Shown piece after piece: positions 1 through 11,999 of a stretch of DNA of 64,000 nt. A program made the translations under genes and the position numbers. The DNA is from Catonia carolina (lineage: Eukaryota; Arthropoda; Insecta; Hemiptera; Achilidae). The notes beneath the pieces are model-generated. The model did not search any database. It saw nothing but the letters and a program-made list of their open reading frames with translations, and was not told the origin of the DNA. The stretch spans positions 67,524,001 through 67,588,000 of the forward strand of contig JAQMRL010000006.1 of NCBI GenBank assembly GCA_035578175.1, read 5' to 3'. Numbering within the stretch: position 1 is the first letter of the stretch; each line of letters begins with the position of its first letter.

Positions 1-310
1 GATGGTAGAGGCAAAAATTATTCTGCTTTTATATTTTTAGAAATTATTGCTCAAGCTAGAAAAGCCTTTGAAAAAAAACAGCTTACTGACTACAACCATT
101 GATTTACAAACAATTTCTTCAAACATTATGTTTGAAGTGTAGCATTATACGGGAGTGAAACGTGGGTGATAGGGGCTATAGAAATGAAGAGGATAGAAGC
201 TTTTGAAATGTGGTGTTATAGGAAATGTTAAACATTAGGTGGGTGGACAAAATAAGTAATTTAGAGGTTGTTCGGCGAGTGGATGAAAAAAGAAGTGGTA
301 ACGCAATATA
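1..310 (+). pseudogene. LINE reverse transcriptase, C-terminal fragment
   Basis: Reading across frames gives a recognisable LINE ORF2 C-terminus: around 120-300 there is an ALYGSETW-like stretch, then KRIEAFEMWCYRK and a WVDK...VVRRVDEKRS-like stretch. This is the conserved tail after the RT palm and thumb in many arthropod non-LTR elements. Stops and frame changes break it. It runs off the left edge of the window. The next part of the same ORF resumes near 970, so the element was interrupted. Family-level recognition is firm; the clade is not assigned. Confidence 0.7.
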
Positions 311-964
311 AGTTGACGATCGTCAGCGAGAGTAAGAATGGACTATGCGAAGGTTGGAAGTGCTACAATATTATGTGCTTTTCTAAAATATATACATCAT
401 AGCGACAGCTCTAACCATGACATCATGTTGTAGTTTTACTCTTACATTGATTTATTATGTTTACAACTATGTCGTTTTATAAACATATCATTGTATTATT
501 TATTGATTCTTAATAATTATCCTAAATTATAAACTTTCATTCCAAATAAGCCATAATACTAGCCCTAAGCTATAATTAGTATCCTTTTTGGTCATCAGCA
601 GTAAACTGAATTACTGCACTCTGACATTTGTAGTGATAGACTTGTTAGTCCGTAAGTTCCGTCGATGCAAGCTTATTGTCGTAAGTAATACTAATTTTAC
701 AGTAATTTCAAAATGTTATTGTAGTTTTAGGGTTTTCATATTTCATTACTTTCAGTAAAGTTGTGTTAAATTGCAATTTAATTTTAAACAATTTACTTTC
801 TTTAAATATTTACATTACCCCTTACTTAATGTGACGGGTCATGAACTGAATTTGATTACTTAAGTGTTTGTGGTGGTTACATTTTTTTGAGTTACACGCT
901 TGATACATGTCTTATGCTTTCAAGTTGGCCGATGTAAGTAGGATAGTTAGCAGATAGTTATTGT
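311..964. other. AT-rich insertion between two LINE halves
   Basis: No coding content is seen. This stretch separates the LINE segment ending near 310 from its continuation near 970. The edges are not clean enough for me to name terminal repeats or a target duplication. Confidence 0.4.
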
Positions 965-1250
965 CCTCCGCATGATAATTGACAACTTATAGCGTGTTAC
1001 CAGTATATGGAAGCATCTTACCAGAAGAAGGGATAGGCTAGTGGGGCATATCTTAAGACATTCAGGTATTGGGCTATCAATAATGGAGGGTAATATTGAG
1101 GGAGTAAATTGTAGGGGAAGGCAAAGATTAGAATATATAAAGCAAACTACAAGATGTACAGGTATGCAGATATGAAACGACTTGCGCAAGATAGAACAGT
1201 TTGGATAACTGCATTAAACTAGTCGAGAGACTGATGACAAAAAAAAATGC
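965..1250 (+). pseudogene. LINE ORF2 3' end (broken)
   Basis: This continues the LINE at the left edge. The translated pieces correspond to a LIGHILRH-like region (here GAYLKTFRYW), then GKAKIRIY, then KRLAQDRTVWITALN followed by a stop and an A-run near 1242. The same 3' end, less decayed in places, lies on the - strand at 35400-36250. No promoter or intact frame remains. Confidence 0.7.
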
Positions 1251-1349
1251 AATATTTAAAGTAATCTAATGGATCGTAGGAAATTTCATTACCAGAATTA
1301 AAAGTTTCCATCGATATTATTTGAGGTATGGATACAATTTAAGTCACCT

Positions 1350-1640
1350 TTATTAGCCCATTTGGTTAGTTTAGTGGTGAAGGCGTCGCTGCCGTTCAAC
1401 TGGTTAACAGCTGATTTCGAAAAGGAAGGTTTCGTGGTAAAATTCCTAGTTAAGTTCATGGTTAATTTTATATGGACTGGAATATGGTGTAACTTGATGG
1501 TTGGAGTTCAGTTAACCTCTTTAAGGAATGGTCAACCTGGGTTTTAACAAGATTACATTATCTCATTCTCACGTCACACATAATTCCATTCTCATCTCAT
1601 TGGGTCATGCAGTTTGTAGCGGTTTCTGTATTAATTTAAA
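1350..1640 (+). repeat. Degenerate tRNA-derived SINE copy
   Basis: The head reads GGTTAGTTTAGTGGTGAAGG, an A-box-like segment, followed by an aacagctgatttcg segment and a tail with ctcatctcattgggtcatg. It matches the better copies at 1779, 13855 and 32228 over most of their length but has a decayed B box. Confidence 0.6.
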
Positions 1641-1778
1641 ATAATTCCGCTAAAATAATAGGCCTACTGATTAATTATTAAATTATACTATTAGGCCTAC
1701 TTAAAATAAAACACAAAATTCCATCTATTCTGTACGATGGTTGCTTCAAGACAAATTTATGTTCAATTGTTGGAATTA

Positions 1779-2105
1779 ACCCACAGGGTTGGTCAAGACG
1801 TAAAGTCGTCACCAAAGTCAGCTGTTTAACAGCTGATTTTCGGAAACGAAGGTTCCTGGTTCAAATCCTAATAAAGGTAGTTACTTTTATACGGATTTGA
1901 ATGCTAGAAAGTTGTTACCGGTGTACTTTAATGGTTGGGTTTCAATTAACTATACATTCTCAGGAATGGTCGGCCTGAGTCTGTACAAGACTACATTTAA
2001 TTTACACGTCATTCATATCATCCTCATCTCATTGAGTCATGGGGTTGCTTATTGTTCTCAATTGAACAGATTGCAACGTACACATTAGGGATTAGAAAAA
2101 ACAAA
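1779..2105 (+). repeat. tRNA-derived SINE, about 300 bp
   Basis: The A-box-like element is in GGTCAAGACGTAAAG and the B-box-like element is in GGTTCCTGGTTCAAATCC. A body follows, then a tail with cattcatatcatcctcatctc, ending near cacattagggattagaaaaa. The same ordered segments occur at 13855-14170 and 32228-32515. The spacing of the two boxes (about 50 bp) fits RNA polymerase III internal promoters. Confidence 0.75.
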
Positions 2106-2199
2106 AAACAATTGTTGGAATTATAACTCTGGAACTACATAATGGCCCTCAAAATAAAATAAAATGAAATATTAATAAAATTTTTAAACCAATTTTGTT

Positions 2200-3001
2200 T
2201 TACTACTTTAGTTAATGATATAAAAATTTCTGGTGTGAAACACACAACTTTCTCTTGCCAATGCATATAATGACCAATATAACTTAACATTAGTAATAAA
2301 ACATTAGAAATAAACAAAAAACTAACCTCAAAAAATGTAACCTCATTTTAATCATGAGTGAAAGATGCAAAATGAAAATCGACCTCAGTTTGGCTTAAAA
2401 ATACGGAAAATCACTCTTTCACGCTAATAAAAGTTATAGGTCTTTTAATTTCCTATAAATTTGATTTATACACTTTTGTCGTAAATGCATACGAAGGCCG
2501 GAATTTTAAAAAAGTCTATTTTTCACACGTTTTCGTGAGAAAAAAACAGAAAACCGCTAATTACCGCTAAACTAAGCGTTATACAAAAAAATGTTTGAAA
2601 CAAAATTTGTAGGATTTTAATCTCTCTACAACTTTTATGAGTGACATTTTTGCGCTTAAATGTATATAAAAGCCACAGTCTTAAAAAACTATTTTTTTAC
2701 GTGGAAACAGCCAAACCAAGAATTTCAGCAAACATAGCGCCTACCCTATTTTGTAAAAAATAAAAAAATTAGTAAACCAGGCGATTTTTTAAAAAATCGT
2801 AGGACCAGTTTATGAGAAAATCGCAAAAAGTGAAAAATTACACGAATGAACTACTACTTCTGGTTGACCGATTTTGTTTAAAATGTTCGTGTTGGGTCCG
2901 GTAGTGGTATGTAACTTAAGTTTCAAGTTTCAAGTTTCAAGTTTGTACGAGTTCCGTTTATGAGATATTCTGTTCTTACACACACACACACGCACGCACG
3001 C

Positions 3002-3047
<46 letters not shown>

Positions 3048-3190
3048 CAATCGCTAAAAACAAAGTTTTGGAGTTCAAGGGGTCTAAAAACGTGTAGATC
3101 CGGTGAAAACTCGATTTTTAAAATCGACATGAAACAATACTTTCCTTCCTATATATTCATATAGGCAAGAGAAAGTAAAAATTATATATT
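2200..3190 (+). repeat. Dispersed CA-microsatellite-bearing repeat, copy 1
   Basis: A roughly 1-kb unit begins near aaaatttctggtgtgaaaca and ends near tatataggcaagagaaagta. A (CA)n tract with CG steps (2978-3044) sits before a conserved gaccaatcgctaaaaac block. The same order of blocks recurs at 31199-32215 and 42970-44030 (same orientation) and at 28370-28830, 57040-57420 and 62200-62480 (opposite orientation). No protein is encoded; the 66-aa frame over the CA tract is simple repeat. Confidence 0.7.
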
Positions 3191-3710
3191 GTGGTTTATA
3201 TTTTAATACTATTTAAATTGAAATTTAGAAAAAAATAAATTTTATATAAAATTAAATGGCCTCCGGGCCAGCCCAGTCAGTCAGCTGGTAGCAAGTTGCT
3301 ATTATTTGTTAAGTAACACCGGTTGGGCAAGCGACTTTGTGTTGTGACCAGCTGACAGCCATCCATGAACAAACTCTACTGGGAGTCCCTGTTCAAACTC
3401 ATGCCTAATTCACTTCAAAAAATACAGCCATCAAATTGGGTAGTTGTCAATAATGTTCAGTTCCCTATAACGAATAATATAATACCAAAAAATTAAATTT
3501 TTGCCTTTACTAACAAAATGTAGCAATCATTCTGTGCTAAATAAATTTAAAAACTGACACAACAGCTGATCGCTACAGGTTGCTTTTTGTTCTTGAATTG
3601 AATAAATTGCAACGTACACACATAAGGGATTAAAAAAACGTATGTTTACCCATGCTTAACGGTAGATCAATTATTCTGTTTATATTTTCTACTATTGCAA
3701 CAATTACGGT
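3191..3710. repeat. Dispersed repeat plus SINE tail fragment
   Basis: 3285-3480 is an inverted match to 13240-13430: the blocks caccggttgggcaagcgact and ccatcaaattgggtagttgt both recur as reverse complements. 3560-3640 repeats the SINE tail (ttgaattgaataaattgcaacgtacacacataagggatt). No coding sequence was recognised. Confidence 0.55.
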
Positions 3711-4565
3711 TGTAACAGTCTTCTCACTTTAGTAAAATAAAATAATTAATTTTTAATTAAATAATTCTGGATGGTATTGGGTCTATGTTAACACCCAGTA
3801 TGCTGTTACTTAGTTACCAAAGGTGGTACGTGTGTCCAACGAAAACCTGTGTCTGTGGATGAAAAGGATCTCTTAACACAAAATAACACAATATATATAA
3901 TTAAAATATTTTATTGAAATAAAACAGCATGCAAAATTATTAATCATTATATTTATAAAGTTCTTGGAACTGATGTCTTGTTATGTAAATTTAAATATTA
4001 TTTTATTATTGATCTTACTGTATCGGAGAAAATGCGGGTATTATGTTATTCGGATATTCTGGCGGATAACTGCGTTAAAGTTCGATTTAATTCAGCATAT
4101 AAATACATTCGTTCTCAGCACACCATAATTTTATTGTCCACAACCACAAAAAAATATCAAAATAATCGGCCGGATTGACTGTTGTTCACGTCTCACACAC
4201 CACACTTACTATCGCTCTCATGCACCACTCTCTAGTGCCTACGAACAACTGCCGCTGGCTGGACACTCCACTCTTCCAGCCCGTGTCACCATTTTTGCTC
4301 GGATTCATCCGCCCAATCCTAGTTATATTGCAACGCTCTATTTTTATGGTCCCTGGATGTGTTTATAAGTTTGTACAAGATCATCTTAAACTCTCCGCTT
4401 CCTTATGCATCAGTCCCATTTATTTTAAACAAAAATCTAACTTTAAAATTTACATAATTAGTACGATATTAATATATTAATATGTTTGAAATAAATTATC
4501 TGCTATTAAATAATTCATCCTAGAGAAATAAATACTCTAGGATCAGACCATAAAATGTCACGCTA
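3711..4565 (-). repeat. 3' LTR of the deleted LTR element
   Basis: This is a direct repeat of 8907-9761 with no length difference. On the + strand it starts tgtaacagtcttctcac and ends atgtcacgcta. The two copies look identical or nearly so by eye over several hundred bases, including the short frames inside them, which implies a fairly recent insertion. Confidence 0.85.
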
Positions 4566-6341
4566 TAAATACCCCCCAAAAGAATTATATTTTGCGGAAA
4601 ATCCACAACTCGTATCCAGAAGTAAGCAAACAAATCATCAAGAAGTAAACCCCAAGATTTTGAAAAGAGATTTTATTTGCTATCATAATTTTACGTGAAA
4701 TGAAATTCTTTTATTCAGATAATTTATTTCAATCTTTGTTATGAATGACCATCTATATTTTACAAAAGATTAGAAACTTAAATTACAATATATATTTTAA
4801 TTTTAAACTTAACTATATTTACCCTTGTTGTTGTTGTTTAGGTCATCAGCCAAAAAGCTGGTTTGAACCTGTAGAGGTTTTACTAAGTAAATCGAGGAGT
4901 GAGGTGGTTTACCAGTGCCTTCCTCACTGAGTGGAAAAGTACACTTATCAGCATGCCAGGCCCTCTGAAAAGCATATATTTTCCACTCTGCAAATGACAC
5001 CTTCACTTCATTCACCACAGGGTCTGGCTGTATAATGAAATCCATTACTTTCAGACGAGATAACTTTGATTAGTATCTTTTACACCTCTACCTCTTCTGT
5101 TCTTAAATGATTCAGTCATTTAATTGGCTGACCATGTGATAAGAAACAGAACTATTTACCCTTAACACGTAAAATTATATTTTAAACGTCATATAATTAA
5201 AACTATTCGATTTTCCTTAAATTAATATTTATTATTTATATCTTGTTATACCAGTTGCATCATTTATTTATAATCTCAACTTATAAATTCACAAAATTGG
5301 TTTCCACAACTAGTAACAATTACTTATCATGTATACATAAATTTATTCAATGTCAGGGCAGGCACCCTGTGCGGGAGTCTAAACAATGTCTTTAAAACGT
5401 GGCAATTTTTCAAAATCTAAAAAGCTTCTAACTTTTTCTATCAACACTACATAACAAATTACTACACATGTGTCCGTACGTATAATTTTACGATCATAAT
5501 TCTTTCAAAGAATTATTTACAGTTTCATTTCACCCAAAAACACAGCGTGTATTCTAACAATAAAATACAATATGCCTCAAGCCTAGGCCCACTCAACAGG
5601 AAATAACATCTTAATCACCCAACTATAGAAATCTTAATTTGTACTCTGCCCCTTTTCACAAAAAACTCCCCTTATGACTACTGATTTCCTTCAAAATGTC
5701 TGTAAAATAAATGACCCTCTATTCTTAATAACAAAGGTTACTCTACCACAATAGAAACACATAAAAGTGACACAACGGACTAAATGTTACATGTTATTTA
5801 TTCCTACGTTAAAATTTCCGTTTTTGACATTTATTGAAACCTCTACTTTTTTTTTATAACTCAACCTAATTTTACATGTGTTTAGAAACACTCTTTCACT
5901 CATCGAATTCTTAAGCTGTACTTATACCTAACGAATATTTTAACACACTAAAAATAACAATGATTATTTCTACCAACATAACATGCATTAAGTACTCTAT
6001 ATATCTGAAAAACCTTTCACATTACATTAATTATATATTTATCCAAGGAAATTCTATCATAAGTTTCAAAATAATTATAATGTCTCTAGACAACAGACAT
6101 TTTATTTCGTCTTTTGTATAACCAATTAACAAATCACTTATACTTTGTTTATGTTATATACAAATTACTTCTTTTTTTTATCTTTATTCCTATATACTTA
6201 GTTTATCTTTTATTCAACATTTTTATTTATCTTTTACAATTTTTATACTTTTATATTATAAATTAAATTAAATTTGTTACGCAAATGTAGGTACTTAATT
6301 ATTGACTACATATAACATATCCTTAATCAATATTATTAGGA
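4566..6341 (-). other. Gene-free 3' internal region of the deleted LTR element
   Basis: Very AT-rich, with stops in all frames on the element strand, where some elements carry env. I see no envelope-like ORF. 5050-5160 is an inverted match to 41270-41360 (gattcagtcatttaattggc), so another dispersed repeat is embedded here. Confidence 0.5.
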
Positions 6342-6584
6342 CTATTCATAGAATTTCTTACATAATGCGCGGTTGACATTGAAAATCTTCCCCGTTTTGC
6401 AATCTATGATTTTAAGAAAATTTTTATTAGTCAGTTCGATTACTTTATAGGGACCTCTAAATTTTGGCGCAAATTTCTTACAAAATTTCTTAGACTTACT
6501 TGATAAGATGAAATTCTTAATTACTACACAATCGCCCTTCTCTATTCTAACTAAACTAGCATTTTTCTTCAAGTAAATCTTCAC
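6342..6584 (-). pseudogene. Integrase C-terminal fragment (GPY/F-type)
   Basis: About 80 residues are open. They contain GDCVVIKNF, then FAPKFRGPYKVIELTNKNFLK, which is the GPY/F module that ends Ty3/Gypsy integrases and reads the nucleic acid substrate. The catalytic DDE core and everything upstream in pol are missing. It sits about 120 bp after the gag stop, so an internal deletion joined gag to the end of pol. Confidence 0.7.
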
Positions 6585-6704
6585 TCATTATAGTTAAAAC
6601 AGAACTATTAAATTTCAAGTTTTCTATTTTATTTTTATACAAACCCCTTCCGTTTTCCGATATCGGGAAAATATTTTCTCGACCTAATTTTTTGATATCG
6701 CTAT

Positions 6705-8902
6705 CTAGTTTTCCGGATTGTTGTGCACAATCGCTTCAGTGCTAATTACATTTATATGTGTTGGTCTTTCGTCGTTTCCGTTCGTCCTATTTCTATTTTC
6801 AAAAGTATTTATTTGTCCGTCTTGATTCCTATACGTTCTAGGTCCATCTCTGCGTTCACTTTGGTTGCCGTATCGTCTGAAATAGGGTCCGTCATTTTCG
6901 TTTCTAGGTTTCCATTTTCCCTGATCGTTATTTCTACCACCGTAATTTTTATCTCTGTCTTGGAAATAAGCCCGAGAGTTATGTGACTCGTTTTCTTTAA
7001 ATTTTATTTTATTGTAAGGGCCATTATTATTATTGTAATAAGTATGTTTATTATTTTGGTTATCGTTTGTGTTTTGGTCACTACTGTTATTATTTTGATT
7101 ATTATAAGACCGTCGGTCATTTAGAATATCGAACTCTTCCTGTAATCCGTCTAACAGCTGAATAAATTCATGAGCCGTGGTTATATTACCTACCAACTTT
7201 GCTCTATTAACCGTCTCATCGAAATGTCTGCTCAAAAGTTTTACTATCTCCTGTTCTTCTAAAGCTGGTACTAAATTTTTTACACGGTTATATTTAGAAA
7301 TGAAATAACCTGACATACTCATAGATCTATCCGGATGGTATTTTCCAAATTGCAAATTCGTTTTAACGCTATTTTGTGTTCCATCTGACCAAAATTTAAT
7401 CATAAATAATTGTTCAAATTGTTCAAAACTCCGTACGTTTTCACGAACAAAAACCCACCATTCTTGAGTTGTTTTTTCCTGTATTAAATTGTTATTCAAT
7501 ATTATGTTAATTGCGTCCCATGATTTAATATGGTTTATTTTTATTTCGTGTTTTAGGTTTACAAGAAATTCCATAGGATTTTTTAAATTTATATTTATCT
7601 TAATATTATTTAAATTATTATGGTTATTTATTACACTAGTTGTTTCAGTTCCGGTTGCTATTAATTCTCTTATATTCACAAAGTCTCGGTCAACTTTTGT
7701 TTTTAAAATGTCATGGTCTAAGCGCATAGTTTGTAATTCTTGTTTATTATTTTCAAATTTGTTATTTAAAGTTTTGTTCACGTCTGCCAGTTTCAACCCA
7801 AATGACCCTAAATGTTTATTTATTTCACCCTCTAAATGTTCTCCGTATTCTGTCACCTTTTCGTCTATTTGCTGTTGCAAAATTTCGCCTCTCGCGTCAT
7901 TATCACCCTGGAATTTTTCCTCAACTACTAATAAACATTCATCTACCCTTTTAAATCCCATATCTACTCTATTATCTAATGAATCAACTTTGTTATATAT
8001 CTTATCTACCCTGTCTTTCTGTTTCAAAATCCTACCCCCCAAATCCACTTTCAAATTATTAAAATTTGTCCTCAAATTTTTATTTTTTTTTTCAACAACT
8101 CCTACTTTATTATCCAATTCCCCGGTTTTTTGTTCATATTTTTTGTCTATACCTTGTATTTTTTTGTCAACTTCTTCTAAATCTACCTTAATGTTTAATT
8201 TAAAATTCTTAAAATCCTCTTTTATCTCTTGTTTCAATTCATTATTAAGTTTTATCATATTAATATTTGTGTTTTTTATTGCATTATTTAATTGATCAAA
8301 ACCCTGTAAAATTTTTTCTAATGTACACTGCATATCCATACTGTTATCCCTTTTACCAATGCTACTATTTGACACTTGATTGTTATTATTAACTGTAATT
8401 ACAGGATTTATTTCTGTTTCACTCAAATTTAAGTCTCCTAAGTCATCTTCGCCATCTACACTATCATTATCAGAAACTAATCCACTATTTTCAGGTATTC
8501 CTTCATTTTCAAATACAAAATCGACCTGCACTTTCTGTCTTTCTACACTATTTTCACTATTGTCCTCATCCTGACTACTATGCATGTCATTACCCTGGTT
8601 ACGTAAAATTATCGTGTCCGCGGAACTTTCACCTTTCTCCCTAACCTGATTTATTTCTAAAACTAACTCATTTTCGGTACTTTTAATACTATTGTTATCT
8701 GACTTATTTAGGTTTATATCTACTAAGGTGTATTATCTAAGGTGCTGTTATTTTGAAAATTATCCTCATTTTCCACAAGTTTATTTTCTATATTACTGTT
8801 TTTAAGTTTTTTAGCAATATTTCTGGTCATTCTAACATGCTTAATTTCTATGTTATTAGAACCTTTCACCAAGCACAGATTTTCGCCGCTGAGGGATGCC
8901 AT
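6705..8902 (-). pseudogene. Gag-like polyprotein with coiled coil, one frameshift
   Basis: The likely start is ATG at 8902 (MASLSGEN), only a few bases inside the 5' LTR. The frame breaks near 8725 and continues as a long open frame to the stop at 6705; the joined product would be about 690 aa. In order, the protein has an acidic Ser/Asn-rich N-terminus, a long heptad-patterned Lys/Glu/Asn coiled coil (roughly residues 80-290 of the downstream 626-aa frame), and a capsid-like helical region with WWVFVRENVRSFEQFEQLF and HFDETVNRA. The tail is Asn/Gln/Arg-rich. No CCHC zinc knuckle is present; the basic tail may replace it. The capsid-like region fits arthropod LTR-element gags; the assignment rests on that and on the LTR context. 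Confidence 0.75.
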
Positions 8903-8906
8903 TTTT

Positions 8907-9761
8907 TGTAACAGTCTTCTCACTTTAGTAAAATAAAATAATTAATTTTTAATTAAATAATTCTGGATGGTATTGGGTCTATGTTAACACCCAGTATGCT
9001 GTTACTTAGTTACCAAAGGTGGTACGTGTGTCCAACGAAAACCTGTGTCTGTGGATGAAAAGGATCTCTTAACACAAAATAACACAATATATATAATTAA
9101 AATATTTTATTGAAATAAAACAGCATGCAAAATTATTAATCATTATATTTATAAAGTTCTTGGAACTGATGTCTTGTTATGTAAATTTAAATATTATTTT
9201 ATTATTGATCTTACTGTATCGGAGAAAATGCGGGTATTATGTTATTCGGATATTCTGGCGGATAACTGCGTTAAAGTTCGATTTAATTCAGCATATAAAT
9301 ACATTCGTTCTCAGCACACCATAATTTTATTGTCCACAACCACAAAAAAATATCAAAATAATCGGCCGGATTGACTGTTGTTCACGTCTCACACACCACA
9401 CTTACTATCGCTCTCATGCACCACTCTCTAGTGCCTACGAACAACTGCCGCTGGCTGGACACTCCACTCTTCCAGCCCGTGTCACCATTTTTGCTCGGAT
9501 TCATCCGCCCAATCCTAGTTATATTGCAACGCTCTATTTTTATGGTCCCTGGATGTGTTTATAAGTTTGTACAAGATCATCTTAAACTCTCCGCTTCCTT
9601 ATGCATCAGTCCCATTTATTTTAAACAAAAATCTAACTTTAAAATTTACATAATTAGTACGATATTAATATATTAATATGTTTGAAATAAATTATCTGCT
9701 ATTAAATAATTCATCCTAGAGAAATAAATACTCTAGGATCAGACCATAAAATGTCACGCTA
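8907..9761 (-). repeat. 5' LTR of the deleted LTR element
   Basis: Matches 3711-4565 with a constant offset of 5196. In element orientation it should carry the promoter, but I see no strong TATA placement. The 66-aa and 101-aa frames inside both LTR copies are incidental. Confidence 0.85.
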
Positions 9762-11995
9762 CACGGGATTGTAATAATGTGTTAATAATTAAAACCAAAT
9801 GTTAGTAACCTAAATACCTATGAATTAATATTAAGAAGTTTATTAAAATATTTTGATAAGGTATTAATACTATAATACTTTTCGAAGTTGATGAACTCTG
9901 CTGTTCCACGCGTTTATACCAACCAGAACGTTTGCCAACGTTATCAGAACGTACAAATATATAAGCCTGACAAACATTACGCGCGCATGCGTATAAAGAC
10001 CACAGCAGTTCACTCGTGTCTTGTATCTCGTACTGAACACTTCGATTATGGAGCGCGTTAACAAGCAATACTTTATAGGTAATATATTCAGATGGTTATA
10101 ATATGTTCATAGGTTATTATTGTTCTACGTTAGTTCGATATAGTTGTTAAAGATATATGATTTATCACGAATCTCTGCCTAAGTGCTTTCAGTAGCCTTT
10201 GATTTCGATTTTTTGTGCACGTTAGCTACATTACTGATGAGCGCTCAGTTTTTTTGATCTGACAGCGCGAAACTATTATTTTTCTTTGTAATTTACCACG
10301 CTACCGCTCCTAAAAGGTAATAGAGAATTATCATAAAATACAGTTGCACGTTGTACATGTTTTTATATTAATTCAGTTTTTGTGTTTAAAATGTAGATCA
10401 GATAAGAGAATTATTACTTTTCACAACAATAGTTATTAATTATAATTGAAAATTATAATAATTGGAATTCAAATAAGTAGCATTTGCACGGATTTGTGTT
10501 GCAACAAACAGTCCCAGTTTACTGATGACTATATGATAAATTTTTGAAACGATATCTCAAAGGACATAAACAAAACAAGAATGAAAATTTACAGTTTCAT
10601 CCGGAAAAATTTTTCATCAAAATCTGGATGAAAAACGCTAGTTGAAGCTGCAGTAATTAGTATTTGGGGAGTATAACTGTGGCAGTTTTACAGAAATAAT
10701 TGCAGTGTACGGTGCGTCAATTACTAGTAGTTTCTGTTTTACAAGTGTCCTACAGATTTCTTCATTTGTTGTGTACTGTACCCCGTAATCCTCTATTTTT
10801 TTAGTTACCTCTGACTCCTCAAGCTCGTATCCAGAAGGGGCAAAGGAGGCATTCCTCCGAAATTTTTAGATTTGCCCCTAAAATATACTTAAGAACGAAT
10901 AAAAATTCTTTGATAATTAAAATAACAATATTTTGCTATCACAAAGTTTCAATTATACCTACTTTTCATTAGACACGTATACAATGGTAAAAACCAGTTG
11001 AATGAAGTGAATGGAAAAAAACATGAAACACAAAATAAAACAATTAAATAAATTAAAGTTTAAAATATTATTATTAACACCGATTATGTCTCACTTGCTA
11101 CGTATTTTGGCAGTCCTACGTCTGGCATAACGTGCGAAGGCTTTTCAATTTTTACACACGCGCGTGCACACACACACAATTAGTACATCATTTACAATGT
11201 TTTATTTTGCTCTCCTCCGAAAAATATTTCTGGATACATGCCTGCTCCTTACTACCATTACTTCTTTAATTCACTGTAGAGTGACCCCTTCTACTTTCTG
11301 AATTCTTTTGGGCAATTTGTCCCATGCAATTGTTTAAACATACTCATTTCATACCAAATGTCAGTCTCTATTATGTGCATATTGTTATCCTGAGAACTGA
11401 CGCATTCTAAAACATAACCATAAAGCAAAATCAGTTTGGCTTGTTCCAAATAATTTTTGTTGTGATATTGAATAGTTAAACGAATACAACTGTATAGTTA
11501 TACAGTTATTAATAATTTACTATTATTAACATATAAAATACAATGTAAAAAACATATATAAAGAACATACTAACTAAATAGCTTTATTTTCTATATAAAA
11601 ATAAAAAAATAAATCAAAACTACAAAAATAAAATTAACAATTTATTTTTAATTCTTTCGTAATAAAGTAGATAAATTAATTAAACTACTTTTTAGTCTTT
11701 TCTTCTTCTTTTTTAATAATCTGTTGTAATCGTACCTGGCTTGCATACCAAATTGTTAAAAGCAATCTTCGTTGGATGTTTCTGACCATTTCTTGTGAAA
11801 ATATAAATAAAGAAATCTATCAGAATCGAATTTAAATCGATATATTATTAAATAGTGGAGAGTGATTTTTTAGTTCTGTTACCCAATTTGTAATGTAATT
11901 TATGAAAAGGAAATGTAGGTGTAATACAAAAATGTATTTGTAACATTTATAAAAGAGATTTAATAAAAAGCTATTATTACTTACATAATTGTTAA
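9762..11995. other. AT-rich stretch without recognised genes
   Basis: No ORF with family resemblance was seen. A short GC-richer segment at 9895-10080 contains a possible promoter (listed separately). A brief CA/CG run lies near 11155-11180. The remainder looks like decayed intergenic or repeat sequence. Confidence 0.4.
9992..10078 (+). promoter_or_regulatory. Possible promoter and first coding exon
   Basis: A TATAAA at 9992-9997 is followed about 50 bp later by ATG (10048). Ten codons (MERVNKQYFI) run to a GT donor (ATAG|GTAATA at 10078/10079). No matching acceptor or second exon was recognised, so this may be chance or the head of an unrecognised element. Confidence 0.2.
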
Positions 11996-11999
11996 AGAA

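Larger units (their letters stand above)
3711..9761 (-). mobile_element. Deleted LTR retrotransposon (gag plus integrase tail)
   Basis: Two direct repeats of 855 bp (3711-4565 and 8907-9761) flank 4.3 kb of internal sequence. Read on the - strand, a gag-like ORF begins almost at the 5' LTR edge. It is followed directly by an integrase C-terminal fragment, and then by 1.8 kb without genes before the 3' LTR. Protease, reverse transcriptase, RNase H and the integrase core are absent, so the copy is non-autonomous. A G-rich run (a C6 run on the + strand near 4571) next to the left LTR is a polypurine-tract candidate. A clean target duplication is not obvious; flanking acgg/acgg is possible. Confidence 0.85.

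Noticed and set aside
2930..3130. Val/Cys repeat protein frames over CA tracts
   Set aside because: Pure microsatellite translation, also seen at 31829-32219.
4809..5045. 78-codon frame as env of the deleted LTR element
   Set aside because: Too short, no signal peptide or membrane segment, and it overlaps another dispersed repeat.
7489..8295. 268-codon frame on the + strand
   Set aside because: It is the antisense shadow of the Asn/Lys-rich coiled-coil part of gag; low complexity keeps both strands open.
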